DNA of 64,000 bases, taken from the NCBI RefSeq assembly GCF_011090185.1, contig NZ_JAAFGS010000001.1:434001-498000 (forward strand), given 5' to 3'. Both the position numbers and the translations under genes were made by a program. Source of the stretch: Saccharibacillus alkalitolerans (GTDB taxonomy: Bacteria > Bacillota > Bacilli > Paenibacillales > Paenibacillaceae). Positions within the stretch are counted from its first letter, which is position 1; the number at the start of each line of letters is the position of its first letter. Of the stretch, positions 36,261-48,506 are shown piece by piece. The notes beneath the pieces were generated by a model. It saw only the letters and a list, made by a program, of their open reading frames with translations. It searched no databases and had not been told where the DNA came from.

Positions 36261-37865
36261 ATGTACAACGCCATCATCGCGGAAGACAGCAAGCCGATTC
36301 TGCGCAATATCCGGATGCTGATCGAGTCTTCGGGGCAGCCGGTCAAGGTGACGGCGGTCGCCTCGAACGGGCTCGAAGCGCTGGAGCTGCTGAAGACGGA
36401 GCAAGCGGATATTCTGCTGACGGATATCCGCATGCCGAAGCTGGACGGACTGGAGCTGATCGAACGGGGCAAGCGGATCAATCCCCGGCTGCAGGCCGTG
36501 CTGATCAGCGGCTACAGCGATTTCGAATACGCGCGCCGCGCGCTGAATTTGCAGGCGTTCGACTATTTGCTCAAGCCGGTGGAGCAGTCTCAGCTGACGG
36601 ACGTGCTGAAGCGGCTGCTCCGGCAGCTGCAAGAGCAGGAGCGAAGCGACCGCCGGATGCTGGAAGGCGTCGTCGCGCCGGAGCATCTGGCGGATCTGCC
36701 GCTGGACGCGGAGCTGCTGAGCGGGGAGAAGTCGCTCCTGCTGCTGCGCCGGCGGCCGTTCTCGCCGCCGCCGGAAGCCGGCGGCTGGACGCCGTCCGCC
36801 GTCCAGGCCGCGTTGGCGCCGGCCTGCGGCGCCTTCGGCTGCCGGGTGCTGCCGGCGGCGCACCCGGAAGGGCTCCTCGCGCTCGCGGACGCGAGGGAAT
36901 CGGCCGCCCACGGTTCGCCGGAGGCGTGGGCGGACGCGGCGCGCGGCGCGCTTGAGCGGCGCGGCCTACATGCGGCCGCGCTGGCCTGCCCGCAGCCGGT
37001 GGAGCTGCGGGATCTTGCCGGCGCGTACGGCCGGCTGGAACGCGCGATGCGCGAACGGCTGACGGTATCCGGCAGCCTGGAGGCCTTCGCGGGCGAGCCG
37101 GAAGACGGCGCGCCGCGCTGCGGCGAAGCCGAGAAGCTGGCGGCGCAGGCGCAGCTCGCCGACCTGCTCGCCCAGCGGCAGAAGGAGAAATTCCTCCTTC
37201 TGCTGCGGCAGAGACTGCCGCTGTGGCTCGCCGGGGGCGCCCGGCTGGCCGAGCTGGAGCGGCTTCTCCGCTTTTTGGCGGACGAATTCGGGACCGCCGC
37301 TTCCGCGCCGGAGCGCGGCGCGAGCGAAGCCACCCCTCCCGGCGGACACGCCGAAGCGGCGGAAGCCGCGAAGACGGAACCCGAGCAGGCGTCCGCCGCC
37401 GGGGAAGATTCGGCCGGCGGCTTCGACGCCGTGCTGCGCGAATGGCTCGCGGCCGGCAGCACCGAGGATTTTGCCGAAGCGCTGCAGAGCTGGTGCGCCG
37501 CGGGGTTCGACGGCCTGCAGGAGCCAAGCAGGCGAGGCGGCGAAGAGCTGTTCGGGCAGCTCGACCGCTATCTGCGGCAGAACCTGTCCGCGCAGATCTC
37601 CGTCACCGACGCGGGGCAGCAGTTTCACGTAAGCCCTTCGTACATCAGCCGGATCGTCAAAAGGTACACCGGCAGCACGTTCGTCCATTATTATATGGAG
37701 CTTAAGATCGGCGAAGCGCGCCGGCTGCTGGCTTCGGGGCCGGAAGTTCGGGTCAAGGACGTGGCCGACGTGCTGGGGTTCGGCGATCCGCATTATTTTT
37801 CCAAAGTGTTCAAAGAATACGCGGGCTGCAGCCCGAGCGAATACAAAGAATCTTCGGCCGGCTAA
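36261..37865 (+). CDS. AraC-type response regulator, YesN family
   Basis: 534 residues. The receiver domain has the phospho-acceptor D55 in LLTDIRMPKLDG and the switch residues in VLISGYSDF and LLKPVE. The middle (about 140-420) is very GC- and Ala-rich and low in complexity. The C-terminal two helix-turn-helix motifs of AraC are intact (ISVTDAGQQFHVSPSYISRI and VKDVADVLGFGDPHYFSKVF). It presumably activates the sugar ABC operon, whose promoter lies about 0.9 kb upstream of the kinase gene. Confidence 0.92.
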   Translation: MYNAIIAEDSKPILRNIRMLIESSGQPVKVTAVASNGLEALELLKTEQADILLTDIRMPKLDGLELIERGKRINPRLQAVLISGYSDFEYARRALNLQAFDYLLKPVEQSQLTDVLKRLLRQLQEQERSDRRMLEGVVAPEHLADLPLDAELLSGEKSLLLLRRRPFSPPPEAGGWTPSAVQAALAPACGAFGCRVLPAAHPEGLLALADARESAAHGSPEAWADAARGALERRGLHAAALACPQPVELRDLAGAYGRLERAMRERLTVSGSLEAFAGEPEDGAPRCGEAEKLAAQAQLADLLAQRQKEKFLLLLRQRLPLWLAGGARLAELERLLRFLADEFGTAASAPERGASEATPPGGHAEAAEAAKTEPEQASAAGEDSAGGFDAVLREWLAAGSTEDFAEALQSWCAAGFDGLQEPSRRGGEELFGQLDRYLRQNLSAQISVTDAGQQFHVSPSYISRIVKRYTGSTFVHYYMELKIGEARRLLASGPEVRVKDVADVLGFGDPHYFSKVFKEYAGCSPSEYKESSAG

Positions 37866-37894
37866 GCGGCTGACAGGCGGAAAGGGGATCGAAC

Positions 37895-38122
37895 ATGCAG
37901 GACGACGGAAGAGACGAAGCGGTGCGCCGGGGCGCGGAAGCGCTGGCGGGCAGCCTGCATTTTTTTAGTTTGGGCATGGGCCTTCTGCTGCTCGCTTTCG
38001 GGATCTACATCATCTGGCCCAAGCGGTATGACCGCACCCGCAGCCGGGCGAAGACGCTGGGCGGCGCGCTGTGCGCGGGATTCGGATTGGTGCTGCTGGT
38101 GAACGGGCTGCTGCAGCTGTAA
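37895..38122 (+). CDS. small membrane protein
   Basis: 75 residues with two hydrophobic segments (about 21-40 and 55-74) joined by a basic loop (WPKRYDRTRSRAK). ATG with AAAGGGG upstream, 29 bases after the response regulator, same strand. Function unknown. Confidence 0.6.
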   Translation: MQDDGRDEAVRRGAEALAGSLHFFSLGMGLLLLAFGIYIIWPKRYDRTRSRAKTLGGALCAGFGLVLLVNGLLQL

Positions 38123-38162
38123 ACAGGATACTGCCGGCAATGAACTTTTAAGACGTATAAAA

Positions 38163-38198
38163 AAGCGAGCTTTCGGAGGATTTTCCGAAAGCTCGCTT
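38163..38198 (-). terminator. terminator of the Kiwa operon
   Basis: A perfect 14-pair stem (AAGCGAGCTTTCGG and CCGAAAGCTCGCTT) is followed on the - strand by a run of T. It ends the leftward five-gene operon starting at kwaA and may also stop rightward transcripts. Confidence 0.85.
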
Positions 38199-38250
38199 GG
38201 AATTCGTGCAATGAAACGGCGGATTTTATCATGCTAAGGACATATTAGAG

Positions 38251-38502
38251 TTACTCCATAGTCTTTTTAGAGTGAGCGGCAGACTGCAAAAGGTTATTTC
38301 TGAAAGCGTTGATTTCTGATTGGAGTTGAGCGCGCTCCGCAGCACTCATACTTTCTTTGTGACGTTGGATATGATCCTGTACCTGTTCCCGGATCACGTC
38401 TTGGCTGTCCGTAGGCGGAACGATCATGACGCCGCTTAGCGGCGCATTGGCACGGCTGATGGTCCTTGCAGGCAGCTTTGCTGTTCGATTTCTGGGCCTC
38501 AC
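38251..38502 (-). CDS. small basic protein, last gene of the Kiwa operon
   Basis: 83 residues, GTG start with AAGGAGG upstream on the coding strand. The N-terminus is rich in Arg and Lys (RPRNRTAKLPAR), then a proline-containing turn and an amphipathic helix (VIREQVQDHIQRHKESMSAAE). Not recognised. It follows the acetyltransferase-like gene after 14 bases. With that gene it could form a toxin-antitoxin-like pair, but nothing proves it. Confidence 0.6.
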   Translation of the reverse strand: MRPRNRTAKLPARTISRANAPLSGVMIVPPTDSQDVIREQVQDHIQRHKESMSAAERAQLQSEINAFRNNLLQSAAHSKKTME

Positions 38503-38516
38503 GAAGCAACACCTCC

Positions 38517-39008
38517 TTATCTATAGTATAACCCGACGATGCGCATAGAGTCACGAGGATAGATCATCATTCGTTGAGCGCCGATTCGCTGCGCGCCGAA
38601 GCGCTTTTCATAGTAAGCAATTAGTGAAGTTTTGGAGTCGAAGGCGACGTATCCTTCTGCAGCGGGTGAACTAAGACTTTGCAGACAGGCATATCCGATA
38701 AGAACATCAGATACGTTTGTGTAAATCCGATTTAAGTTTTTAAAACGGTTGCTGGGCGCGCTCTCGAGAAGATCGACAAAAACAAAGTTATCGTCATGCC
38801 GGTAAGAAATGGCTCCCTGAATGCGCGGATCTGAATAGGTAATTAACTTTTTTGCAGCACCCTTACTGGAGTCGCGCATGATTTCGAGCCAACTGAAGTT
38901 GCGTTCCCAACCGAGCGCATGCAAAGTATTGGCTTCATCCATGCTCAGGATTTCAAGCTTTGCAGGATGAACTTGAAAATGACGGTCAATAAGATACCAT
39001 TGAGGCAT
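38517..39008 (-). CDS. GNAT-like (acetyltransferase-fold) protein
   Basis: 163 residues. The central part (VFVDLLESAPSNRFKN, VSDVLIGYACLQSLS, GYVAFDSKTSLIAYYEKRFGAQ) resembles a group of Firmicutes GNAT-fold proteins, where the VSDVLIGYACLQSL segment would be the cofactor-binding helix; the classical Q/RxxGxG/A loop is not clear, so activity is uncertain. ATG with GGGAG upstream. It lies 19 bases after a 54-residue membrane-protein gene in the Kiwa operon. Confidence 0.6.
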   Translation of the reverse strand: MPQWYLIDRHFQVHPAKLEILSMDEANTLHALGWERNFSWLEIMRDSSKGAAKKLITYSDPRIQGAISYRHDDNFVFVDLLESAPSNRFKNLNRIYTNVSDVLIGYACLQSLSSPAAEGYVAFDSKTSLIAYYEKRFGAQRIGAQRMMIYPRDSMRIVGLYYR

Positions 39009-39027
39009 ACTTGGAACTCCCTTACTT

Positions 39028-39192
39028 TTAAATTCCGTCTTTTCTTACTCTTTTTCGATACACGAACCCGCTAACCAAGGCATAAACCGACACAAAGCCA
39101 ATCCATCCAAATAGCCAAGGATGATCATAGAAAGTCAAAGCCAATGCAGCCATGACAATAGCGATGGCAAATCGTTCTCTGGACTCCTTCAT
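39028..39192 (-). CDS. 54-residue membrane protein in the Kiwa operon
   Basis: A short frame with ATG at 39192, preceded on the coding strand by GAGGAGG, and TAA at 39028-39030. The product has a charged start (MKESRERF), two hydrophobic stretches (AIAIVMAALALTF and LFGWIGFVSVYALVSGFVY) and a basic end (RKRVRKDGI). It lies 18 bases after kwaB and 19 before the GNAT-like gene. No homologue recognised. Confidence 0.7.
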   Translation of the reverse strand: MKESRERFAIAIVMAALALTFYDHPWLFGWIGFVSVYALVSGFVYRKRVRKDGI

Positions 39193-39210
39193 ATTTACTC
39201 CTCCTCTACA

Positions 39211-40155
39211 TTAAATGGCAAGCTCGACTTTTCCCGTAATTAAGCGTTCTACAATGCTGTTATAAATAATGGCGACGAATGTTTTGGCCGTATCGGCCGT
39301 CACATGTATCGTCTTGCTGCTGTCGTCAAAAGAAACTTGCAAGCTGCTGTCCAGCTTGTTGACGGCATCCTTGATCTTGTTGATCGAATAAGGACTCGGA
39401 TCAGGCTTGTACTTGGCAAGTCTGCGCGTGGCTCTTATGCTCTTTTTGAGTTCGTCGCGAACGTCTTGAGCACCTAACCCCGTAAATGTATAATCTTCGC
39501 TCGAAATCTTGAATTCCCCGCTCACAAATTTGTCCAAGATGGTGAACGATTTTGCTTTCTGATTTTCGTTCAAAGTCAGCATGCGCTCGAATTTATTAAC
39601 ATCGTACACGAATAGCTTTCGATCCGCGCAGCTTACTCTAGCCGTCACTTCAGCAGGGACTTGAATACCTTTAGGCACTTTTAGTACCGTCGAATTTTGC
39701 GTAATCCCGAGTGTAAGCACAAGCCGATGCTTGATGACGGATGACTTGGGAACCTCCAGAAAATATAGAGACTCGTTCGACTGTGCAATGATAAATTTGA
39801 TAGCCTCGTTTTCTTCTAGATTGCTGATTCCTTGAGCATTCGTCGGATTGTTCGAGAAACGAATGACTTCGGTACTGGGATTGTCCAGGATTTCCGTTAC
39901 TTTTTCTTTGAAAGGCTGTAGATAATCATCTGTCGCGATGTCGCTTAACGAAATGAAATAAGGGATATCATCAATCAACGCCGAATCGGCGAACCGAACG
40001 ATCGAAGACTCATTCTGCTGCTGGGTTTGCAGATCGTCTTCGAAGCTTTTAAAGATGTCTTCCCTGATGTCGTTATCCGTTTGGAGCAGACAGATGCGAT
40101 GCAGCTTGGCGCTTTTCGACGTGCATACCCAAATCTTTTGCAAAGTCATGTTCAT
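39211..40155 (-). CDS. kwaB: KwaB, DUF4868 effector of Kiwa
   Basis: 314 residues, size and position as expected for KwaB next to a four-helix membrane protein. DUF4868-like features: an N-terminal alpha/beta part, then KLFVYDVNKFERMLTLNE with the FE segment characteristic of the family, a helical linker, and C-terminal FVAIIYNSIVERLITGK. Known role: KwaB is the cytoplasmic, DNA-engaging partner of the membrane sensor KwaA in anti-phage defence. The start lies 3 bases after the kwaA stop. Confidence 0.8.
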   Translation of the reverse strand: MNMTLQKIWVCTSKSAKLHRICLLQTDNDIREDIFKSFEDDLQTQQQNESSIVRFADSALIDDIPYFISLSDIATDDYLQPFKEKVTEILDNPSTEVIRFSNNPTNAQGISNLEENEAIKFIIAQSNESLYFLEVPKSSVIKHRLVLTLGITQNSTVLKVPKGIQVPAEVTARVSCADRKLFVYDVNKFERMLTLNENQKAKSFTILDKFVSGEFKISSEDYTFTGLGAQDVRDELKKSIRATRRLAKYKPDPSPYSINKIKDAVNKLDSSLQVSFDDSSKTIHVTADTAKTFVAIIYNSIVERLITGKVELAI

Positions 40156-40158
40156 CCC

Positions 40159-40764
40159 TCATTTCTTATATGCTGTGATATAAGTCTTGGATTTTGCGGG
40201 ATCGCCGATCTTGTAGACGCGAGCAGCATCGTGATCGGTTCCGGCAAGAATGAATAGATAATTACCTTGATTGGTTTTGCAGAGATCGATTCCGAGTAAG
40301 AGCAGCATGATGTTGGGGAAGATGTCCGACGACTTTTTGATCAGAACAAAGAGGATGAATTGAAGGATGATAAATACGGCCAGAGACTCGACGAGAGAAT
40401 TCTCCATAACGAGCACCGCCGGAAGAATGGTTCCGAGCAGGAATGCGATCACGCTGCCGTTTCTCTCTGCCAAGTTATTTTTCGAGAAATGAGGCAGCTG
40501 CGGCGCAAGCACCGGATCTCCTATGCCTTTATTGAACTGCCAATACAGCAGCGACCGCAGCAATACAGCCAAGCAGGCTAAAACCAGCAGAGCGAGCATG
40601 CACCAATGATAGATTGTCACATGGAAACCGAAGACCGTGCAGTCAAACGGTTTGTTGAATTTCTTGTTGAGCTGAAGCAGGAAGAGAAGATAAGCAGGGG
40701 ACATGGACGTTGCAAAATAAAGCCAATCATAAAAGAGCCGAGTTCCGTAAAACAGGTGGTTCAC
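40159..40764 (-). CDS. kwaA: KwaA, membrane sensor of Kiwa
   Basis: Up to 201 residues with four membrane segments, separated by a hydrophilic stretch and ending in a short cytoplasmic tail (GNYLFILAGTDHDAARVYKI). The GTG at 40764 is buried in its own AGGAGG site, so the true start may be a non-ATG codon a few residues further in, such as CTG at 40755, 6 bases after that site. Identification rests on membrane topology, size and the adjoining kwaB. It would detect phage at the membrane. Confidence 0.8.
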   Translation of the reverse strand: MNHLFYGTRLFYDWLYFATSMSPAYLLFLLQLNKKFNKPFDCTVFGFHVTIYHWCMLALLVLACLAVLLRSLLYWQFNKGIGDPVLAPQLPHFSKNNLAERNGSVIAFLLGTILPAVLVMENSLVESLAVFIILQFILFVLIKKSSDIFPNIMLLLLGIDLCKTNQGNYLFILAGTDHDAARVYKIGDPAKSKTYITAYKK

Positions 40765-40800
40765 CTCCTGCTTTCTAAGTACGTGTCGCCCTTAAACTTA

Positions 40801-40839
40801 ATTCTAGTATTGAAATACCAAGTTGTAAAGTGGTATAGT
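40801..40839. promoter_or_regulatory. overlapping divergent promoters with an inverted repeat
   Basis: Leftward (Kiwa): -35 TTTACA (40829-40824) and -10 TAGAAT (40806-40801), 17 bases apart. Rightward (Hsd-Zorya): -35 TTGAAA (40810-40815) and -10 TATAGT (40834-40839), 18 bases apart. The inverted repeat ATACCA (40815-40820) / TGGTAT (40831-40836) covers parts of both and is a candidate operator. Confidence 0.5.
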
Positions 40840-40877
40840 TTACCTAATAAGAAAATAGGAACAAAGGAGGTGTTGCA

Positions 40878-42515
40878 TTGATTGAGACATTCTGGGAGTT
40901 ATGCGCCCGCTACGAGCTGAGATCAAGGGATCAGATGCTGCGTGAAGCGATCCGTGTCGTCAAGCTGAAGTCGGCGCTGGCGAAGATATCCGATCCCGAT
41001 CGTGAATTTCTGGAGCAGAGTCCGGAACTTCTGTTTACCCGCATGCAGGACGTAATCGGTTCGATCGAGCTCGGACATTTCCCCGGTGATCGGGAGCTGT
41101 TCTTCCAATTATACCACGCGGGCAAAGACCTGGACCTGCTGGAGTATGGCCTGCAGACCCTGCGTCAGGATCGGGCGATCGGAGCGATGCAGGTCTATGG
41201 AGGCATCTTTGCCAGATTTCTGTCCGAAGCGGTAGGGGACGGAACAGGCCGGATCTTGGTCGCCGAAGCGGAAAAGTTTCTCGAAGGGCTGTCGGCATAC
41301 CGCAACCAACGAGAGTCTTCTTTCCATTTGACGCTGTTGACGGAAAATTACCTGCTCGGACGCCTGCTCAAGATCGTATTTGACGGCAGCGAAGGAATCG
41401 AAGTCATCCAGGGGTCCTTGTACCATCCGCTTCCGCTGAACGAAAAATTCCAGGCCATCTTGACCGTTCCGGCATTCGGCGCCAAGCTGGAAGACGATTC
41501 GCTTCAGTATCGGGACAGCGAGCTGGCGGCGGTTCATCATCTTTCGCCTTTGTTGAGCCGGGGAGGAACGCTGGCTGCCGTAATGCCGGCCCGAATCATG
41601 TTCCAATCGGGGGAGATGGAGAACTGGCGGCGATCCATCGAAGAAGAAATGCCGGTCAGAGCGATCTACACGCTGCCGGAAGGATTATTCCGTCCTTATA
41701 CGGCGATCAAGACTTATCTGCTGCTGCTGGGCGGCGGAGAGATCGGCAAGGAAGTCCGAATCGGCCAGCTGGCGGTAGATAATGAAAAACTGGTCGATCG
41801 GCAGACAATCGGACTGGGCAGTGCGGCGTTCCACGAACTGAAGGATTGGCGTATCGAATTAGTGCTGGAGCAGGACGGGAGCACATTGGCTGCATTCCAG
41901 CAGTCGGCGGTGCCCAAGATCAAGCTCAAGGCGGCAGCCGATATTTTCCGCGGCAAATCGATTCTTAAGCAGGACCTGCGGCCGGGAACCGTATCGGTCC
42001 TCAATATTTCCAATCTCGACGACGGCGAAGTGCTGCTGGACCAGTTGGAGACGATCGACGAGGAAGAGCGCAAGCTCAAGAGATATCAGGTGCAGGAAGG
42101 GGATCTTGTGCTGACCTGCCGGGGAACGCAGACCAAGCTGGCGTTGTTCCCGGCCTCCGATTCGTTCGTGATCGCTTCCGCCAATATTATCGTGATCCGA
42201 TTCAACGAACAGATCGACAGCCTTTACGCCAAGATCTTTTTGGAAAGCCCGGTAGGTCTCGCCTTGATTCAAAGCTTCCAGCGGGGTACCACGGTCATGA
42301 ACTTGAATCCTTCGGATGTGGGCGAGATCGAGATCCCGCTCCTGTCGATCAAGCGTCAGCGGGAGATCGGCGAGCAATACAGGTTGGAGAAGCAGCGTTA
42401 CCGTGAGGCGGTCGATGAAGCGACTGTCCGTTGGGAAAAGCAAAAAAACGAATTATACGAAGCGGTATTGATAGATCCGCACAAGGAGGATAAACGGTTA
42501 TATGGCAACGGCTAA
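40878..42515 (+). CDS. degenerate N6-methylase / HsdS-like fusion
   Basis: 545 residues, TTG start with AAAGGAGGT upstream. The N-terminal two-thirds follow the HsdM fold ([74 protein letters not shown]), but the SAM-binding glycine motif is missing and NPPF is replaced by TVPAF, so methylation seems impossible. The last third is a single HsdS-like target-recognition half ([48 protein letters not shown], coiled helix). It overlaps hsdM by 14 bases. Possibly an accessory specificity factor or regulator. Confidence 0.75.
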   Translation: MIETFWELCARYELRSRDQMLREAIRVVKLKSALAKISDPDREFLEQSPELLFTRMQDVIGSIELGHFPGDRELFFQLYHAGKDLDLLEYGLQTLRQDRAIGAMQVYGGIFARFLSEAVGDGTGRILVAEAEKFLEGLSAYRNQRESSFHLTLLTENYLLGRLLKIVFDGSEGIEVIQGSLYHPLPLNEKFQAILTVPAFGAKLEDDSLQYRDSELAAVHHLSPLLSRGGTLAAVMPARIMFQSGEMENWRRSIEEEMPVRAIYTLPEGLFRPYTAIKTYLLLLGGGEIGKEVRIGQLAVDNEKLVDRQTIGLGSAAFHELKDWRIELVLEQDGSTLAAFQQSAVPKIKLKAAADIFRGKSILKQDLRPGTVSVLNISNLDDGEVLLDQLETIDEEERKLKRYQVQEGDLVLTCRGTQTKLALFPASDSFVIASANIIVIRFNEQIDSLYAKIFLESPVGLALIQSFQRGTTVMNLNPSDVGEIEIPLLSIKRQREIGEQYRLEKQRYREAVDEATVRWEKQKNELYEAVLIDPHKEDKRLYGNG

Positions 42516-44025
42516 TATCGGTTTTGAAGAAAAATTATGGACAATGGCGGACAAACTTCGGGGCAGCATGGACTCGGCGGAGTACAAGCACGTCGCGCTG
42601 GGTCTGCTGTTCTTGAAGTACGTGTCCGACGCTTTCGAGGAAAAATATGCGGAACTGGAAAATGAGGCCTACGCCGATCCAGAAGACCGCGATGAATATA
42701 TGGCGGATAACGTCTTCTGGGTTCCCAAAGAAGCGCGCTGGGCTCATATCAAAGACAATGCGAAAAAGCCGGAGATCGGACAGATTATCGACAATGCAAT
42801 GATCCAGATCGAAAAAGAAAACCCGTCGCTTAAAGGGGTGCTGCCGAAAGACTTTTCCCGCCCTGCGCTGGATAAGACGAGACTGGGCGAAGTGATCGAC
42901 GTCTTCTCGTTTAAGGTCGGCGATAAAGACAGCCGTTCCAAAGACGTGCTGGGCCGGGTATACGAATATTTCCTCAGTAAGTTCGCGAGCGCCGAAGGCA
43001 AAAACGGCGGAGAGTTCTACACCCCGTCGAGCGTCGTTCGTCTGCTTGTCGAGATGGTGCAGCCGTTCAAAGGCCGTGTCTACGACCCGTGCTGCGGATC
43101 GGGCGGCATGTTCGTGCAGAGCGAGAAATTCGTGGAGGAGCATCAGGGTAAGCTGGGCGATATCGCCGTTTACGGCCAAGAGTCCAACCCGACGACATGG
43201 CGCCTGTGCAAAATGAACCTGGCGATTCGCGGCGTGGACAGCAATCTGGGGGAGTTCAACGCGGATACGTTCCACAACGATCTGCATAAGACGCTCAAAG
43301 CCGATTACATTCTGGCGAATCCGCCGTTCAATATCAGCGACTGGGGCGGTCAGCGTCTGGTCGACGATCCGCGCTGGTCTTACGGAATCCCGCCTGCCGG
43401 TAACGCCAACTACGGTTGGATTCAGCATATCGTATCCAAACTCGCGCCGAGCGGCGTAGCCGGATTCGTGCTGGCGAACGGTTCGATGTCGACCAGCACG
43501 ACGGCCGAACTGGAGATTCGCAGCAAACTGGTCAACGCTGATCTGGTGGACTGCATCGTAACGCTGCCGGGGCAGTTGTTCTATTCGACGCAGATTCCGG
43601 TCTGCCTGTGGTTTATGACGAAGAACAAAGCGGCCAAAGGCATGCGCGATCGCCGCGGCGAGATTCTGTTTATCGACGCTCGGAAATTGGGACATATGGC
43701 CGATCGGACGCATAAAGAACTGGGCGCCGAAGATATGAAAAAGATCGCCGATACGTATCATGCGTGGCGCGGACAGGAAGAAGCCGGCGAGTACGAGGAT
43801 GTCAAAGGATTCTGCAAATCGGCCAAGCTGGCGGAAGTGCAGGAGCATGAATATATTTTGACGCCGGGACGTTATGTCGGGATTGAAGATGCGGAAGAAG
43901 ACAGCGAACCTTTTGAGGATAAAATGGTGCGGTTGACGGCAGAATTGGCGGAGCAGTTTGCGAAGTCGGGACAGCTGGAGGAAGAGATTCGGAAGCGGCT
44001 TGGGGGGATTGGGTTTGAATTTTGA
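42502..44025 (+). CDS. hsdM: type I restriction-modification methyltransferase subunit
   Basis: 507 residues with an N-terminal HsdM helical domain ([20 protein letters not shown]) and a catalytic domain. SAM-binding motif [12 protein letters not shown] starts at 193 and catalytic NPPF is at 273-276. Known role: adenine-N6 methylation together with HsdS. The end overlaps the hsdS start in another frame. Confidence 0.97.
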   Translation: MATANIGFEEKLWTMADKLRGSMDSAEYKHVALGLLFLKYVSDAFEEKYAELENEAYADPEDRDEYMADNVFWVPKEARWAHIKDNAKKPEIGQIIDNAMIQIEKENPSLKGVLPKDFSRPALDKTRLGEVIDVFSFKVGDKDSRSKDVLGRVYEYFLSKFASAEGKNGGEFYTPSSVVRLLVEMVQPFKGRVYDPCCGSGGMFVQSEKFVEEHQGKLGDIAVYGQESNPTTWRLCKMNLAIRGVDSNLGEFNADTFHNDLHKTLKADYILANPPFNISDWGGQRLVDDPRWSYGIPPAGNANYGWIQHIVSKLAPSGVAGFVLANGSMSTSTTAELEIRSKLVNADLVDCIVTLPGQLFYSTQIPVCLWFMTKNKAAKGMRDRRGEILFIDARKLGHMADRTHKELGAEDMKKIADTYHAWRGQEEAGEYEDVKGFCKSAKLAEVQEHEYILTPGRYVGIEDAEEDSEPFEDKMVRLTAELAEQFAKSGQLEEEIRKRLGGIGFEF

Positions 44026-45286
44026 GACTTGGCCAATATTTAAATTGGGTGAATTGAGTACAGTGAAAGGCGGTAAGCGATTACCTAAGGGAAGAACTTT
44101 GCAGTCCCAGATGACCAATCATCCATATCTTCGATTGGTAGATGTTAATGATGGGAGAATTGATGAACAGAAAATTATGTTTCTTGATGAAGAGACACAT
44201 AAAACTATTGCTAGATACATTGTAAAAACAAATGATGTATGTCTTGCTATAGTGGGTCATACTATCGGATTAGTTTTTTATATTGATAAAAAATTTGATA
44301 AAGCTAATTTAACTGAAAATGCTGTAAAAATCGAATGTAATGAAGAATTGGATTCTAATTATCTTTTTTATTATCTCAAATCAGATTTTGGTCAGCATCA
44401 AATACTATCAAGGACAGTCGGATCAGCACAAGGAAAACTACCAATATATAATGTGAAAAATATTGAAATTCCTTTGCCAAAACTTGTAGAGCAAAAGTAC
44501 ATCGCTAAAGTGTTTAAGGTTTTGGATCAAAAAATCGAACTCAACAACGCCATCAACAAAAACCTCGAAGAAATGGCCCAAGCTCTTTTCAAACGTTGGT
44601 TTATCGATTTTGAATTCCCTAATGAAAATGGCGAACCTTATAAATCGAGCGGGGGAGAATTTGAGGAAAGTGAGTTGGGGTTGATTCCTAAAGGTTGGAC
44701 TGTATCCAGTTTGGACGGAATTGCTACTTACCTAAATGGACTTGCAATGCAAAAGTATAGGCCAACTGATGAAGCATATATACCTGTAATTAAAATCAGA
44801 GAACTAAATCAAGGCAGAACGAGTAGTGACAGTGACAAAGCCAGCCCAGAAATTGATAATAAATATATTATCCAAGATGGTGATGTTCTATTCTCATGGT
44901 CAGGAACTCTCGAAGTTAAACCATGGTGTGGTGGTATTGGTGGCTTGAACCAGCATTTATTTAAAGTAACGTCGGAAGAATTTCATAAATGGTTTTACTA
45001 CTATTGGACTCTTCACTACGTAGATAGATTTCGTAGCATAGCGAAAGATAAGGCCACCACTATGGGACACATAAAAAGGCAGGATTTGAAGGATGCAAAG
45101 GTTGTCGTTCCAAGTGAGGTCATTTATCAAAAAGCAAACGAAATTTTTCATCCTATTGTTGATCAAGTTGTTTCTAAACAAATAGAGTCAAGAAATTTGG
45201 AAAAACTCCGCGACACGCTCCTCCCCAAACTCATGTCCGGAGAAATCCGCGTCCCTCTCGAAGAAGACGCCGAAGTCACGCCTTAA
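44015..45286 (+). CDS. hsdS: type I restriction-modification specificity subunit
   Basis: 423 residues from TTG 44015; the frame is open to 43958 but that part lies inside hsdM, and TTG 44015 (or 44009) sits after GGGGGG and yields the usual [13 protein letters not shown] opening. Two target-recognition domains are separated by a conserved coiled segment ([31 protein letters not shown]) and the second ends in [16 protein letters not shown]. Both recognition domains (about 44040-44500 and 44700-45150) are far more AT-rich than the flanking conserved segments, consistent with exchange of recognition domains. Confidence 0.95.
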   Translation: MNFETWPIFKLGELSTVKGGKRLPKGRTLQSQMTNHPYLRLVDVNDGRIDEQKIMFLDEETHKTIARYIVKTNDVCLAIVGHTIGLVFYIDKKFDKANLTENAVKIECNEELDSNYLFYYLKSDFGQHQILSRTVGSAQGKLPIYNVKNIEIPLPKLVEQKYIAKVFKVLDQKIELNNAINKNLEEMAQALFKRWFIDFEFPNENGEPYKSSGGEFEESELGLIPKGWTVSSLDGIATYLNGLAMQKYRPTDEAYIPVIKIRELNQGRTSSDSDKASPEIDNKYIIQDGDVLFSWSGTLEVKPWCGGIGGLNQHLFKVTSEEFHKWFYYYWTLHYVDRFRSIAKDKATTMGHIKRQDLKDAKVVVPSEVIYQKANEIFHPIVDQVVSKQIESRNLEKLRDTLLPKLMSGEIRVPLEEDAEVTP

Positions 45287-45340
45287 TCGGAACGCTTCAC
45301 CATCTGCCTTACACCCTGCACACAACGAAGGAGGTGCGCC

Positions 45341-48475
<3,135 letters not shown>

Positions 48476-48506
48476 CCTGTTACCTGCTTAAGCAAGGAGG
48501 AGAGCG

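Noticed and set aside
38251-39008. A firm call of a GNAT toxin-antitoxin module
   Set aside because: The acetyl-CoA loop is unclear and the supposed antitoxin lacks a recognisable DNA-binding fold; kept only as a possibility.
42535-44118. Long antisense frames opposite hsdM, hsdR and other GC-rich genes
   Set aside because: They mirror codon bias of real genes on the other strand, lack ribosome sites and resemble no family.
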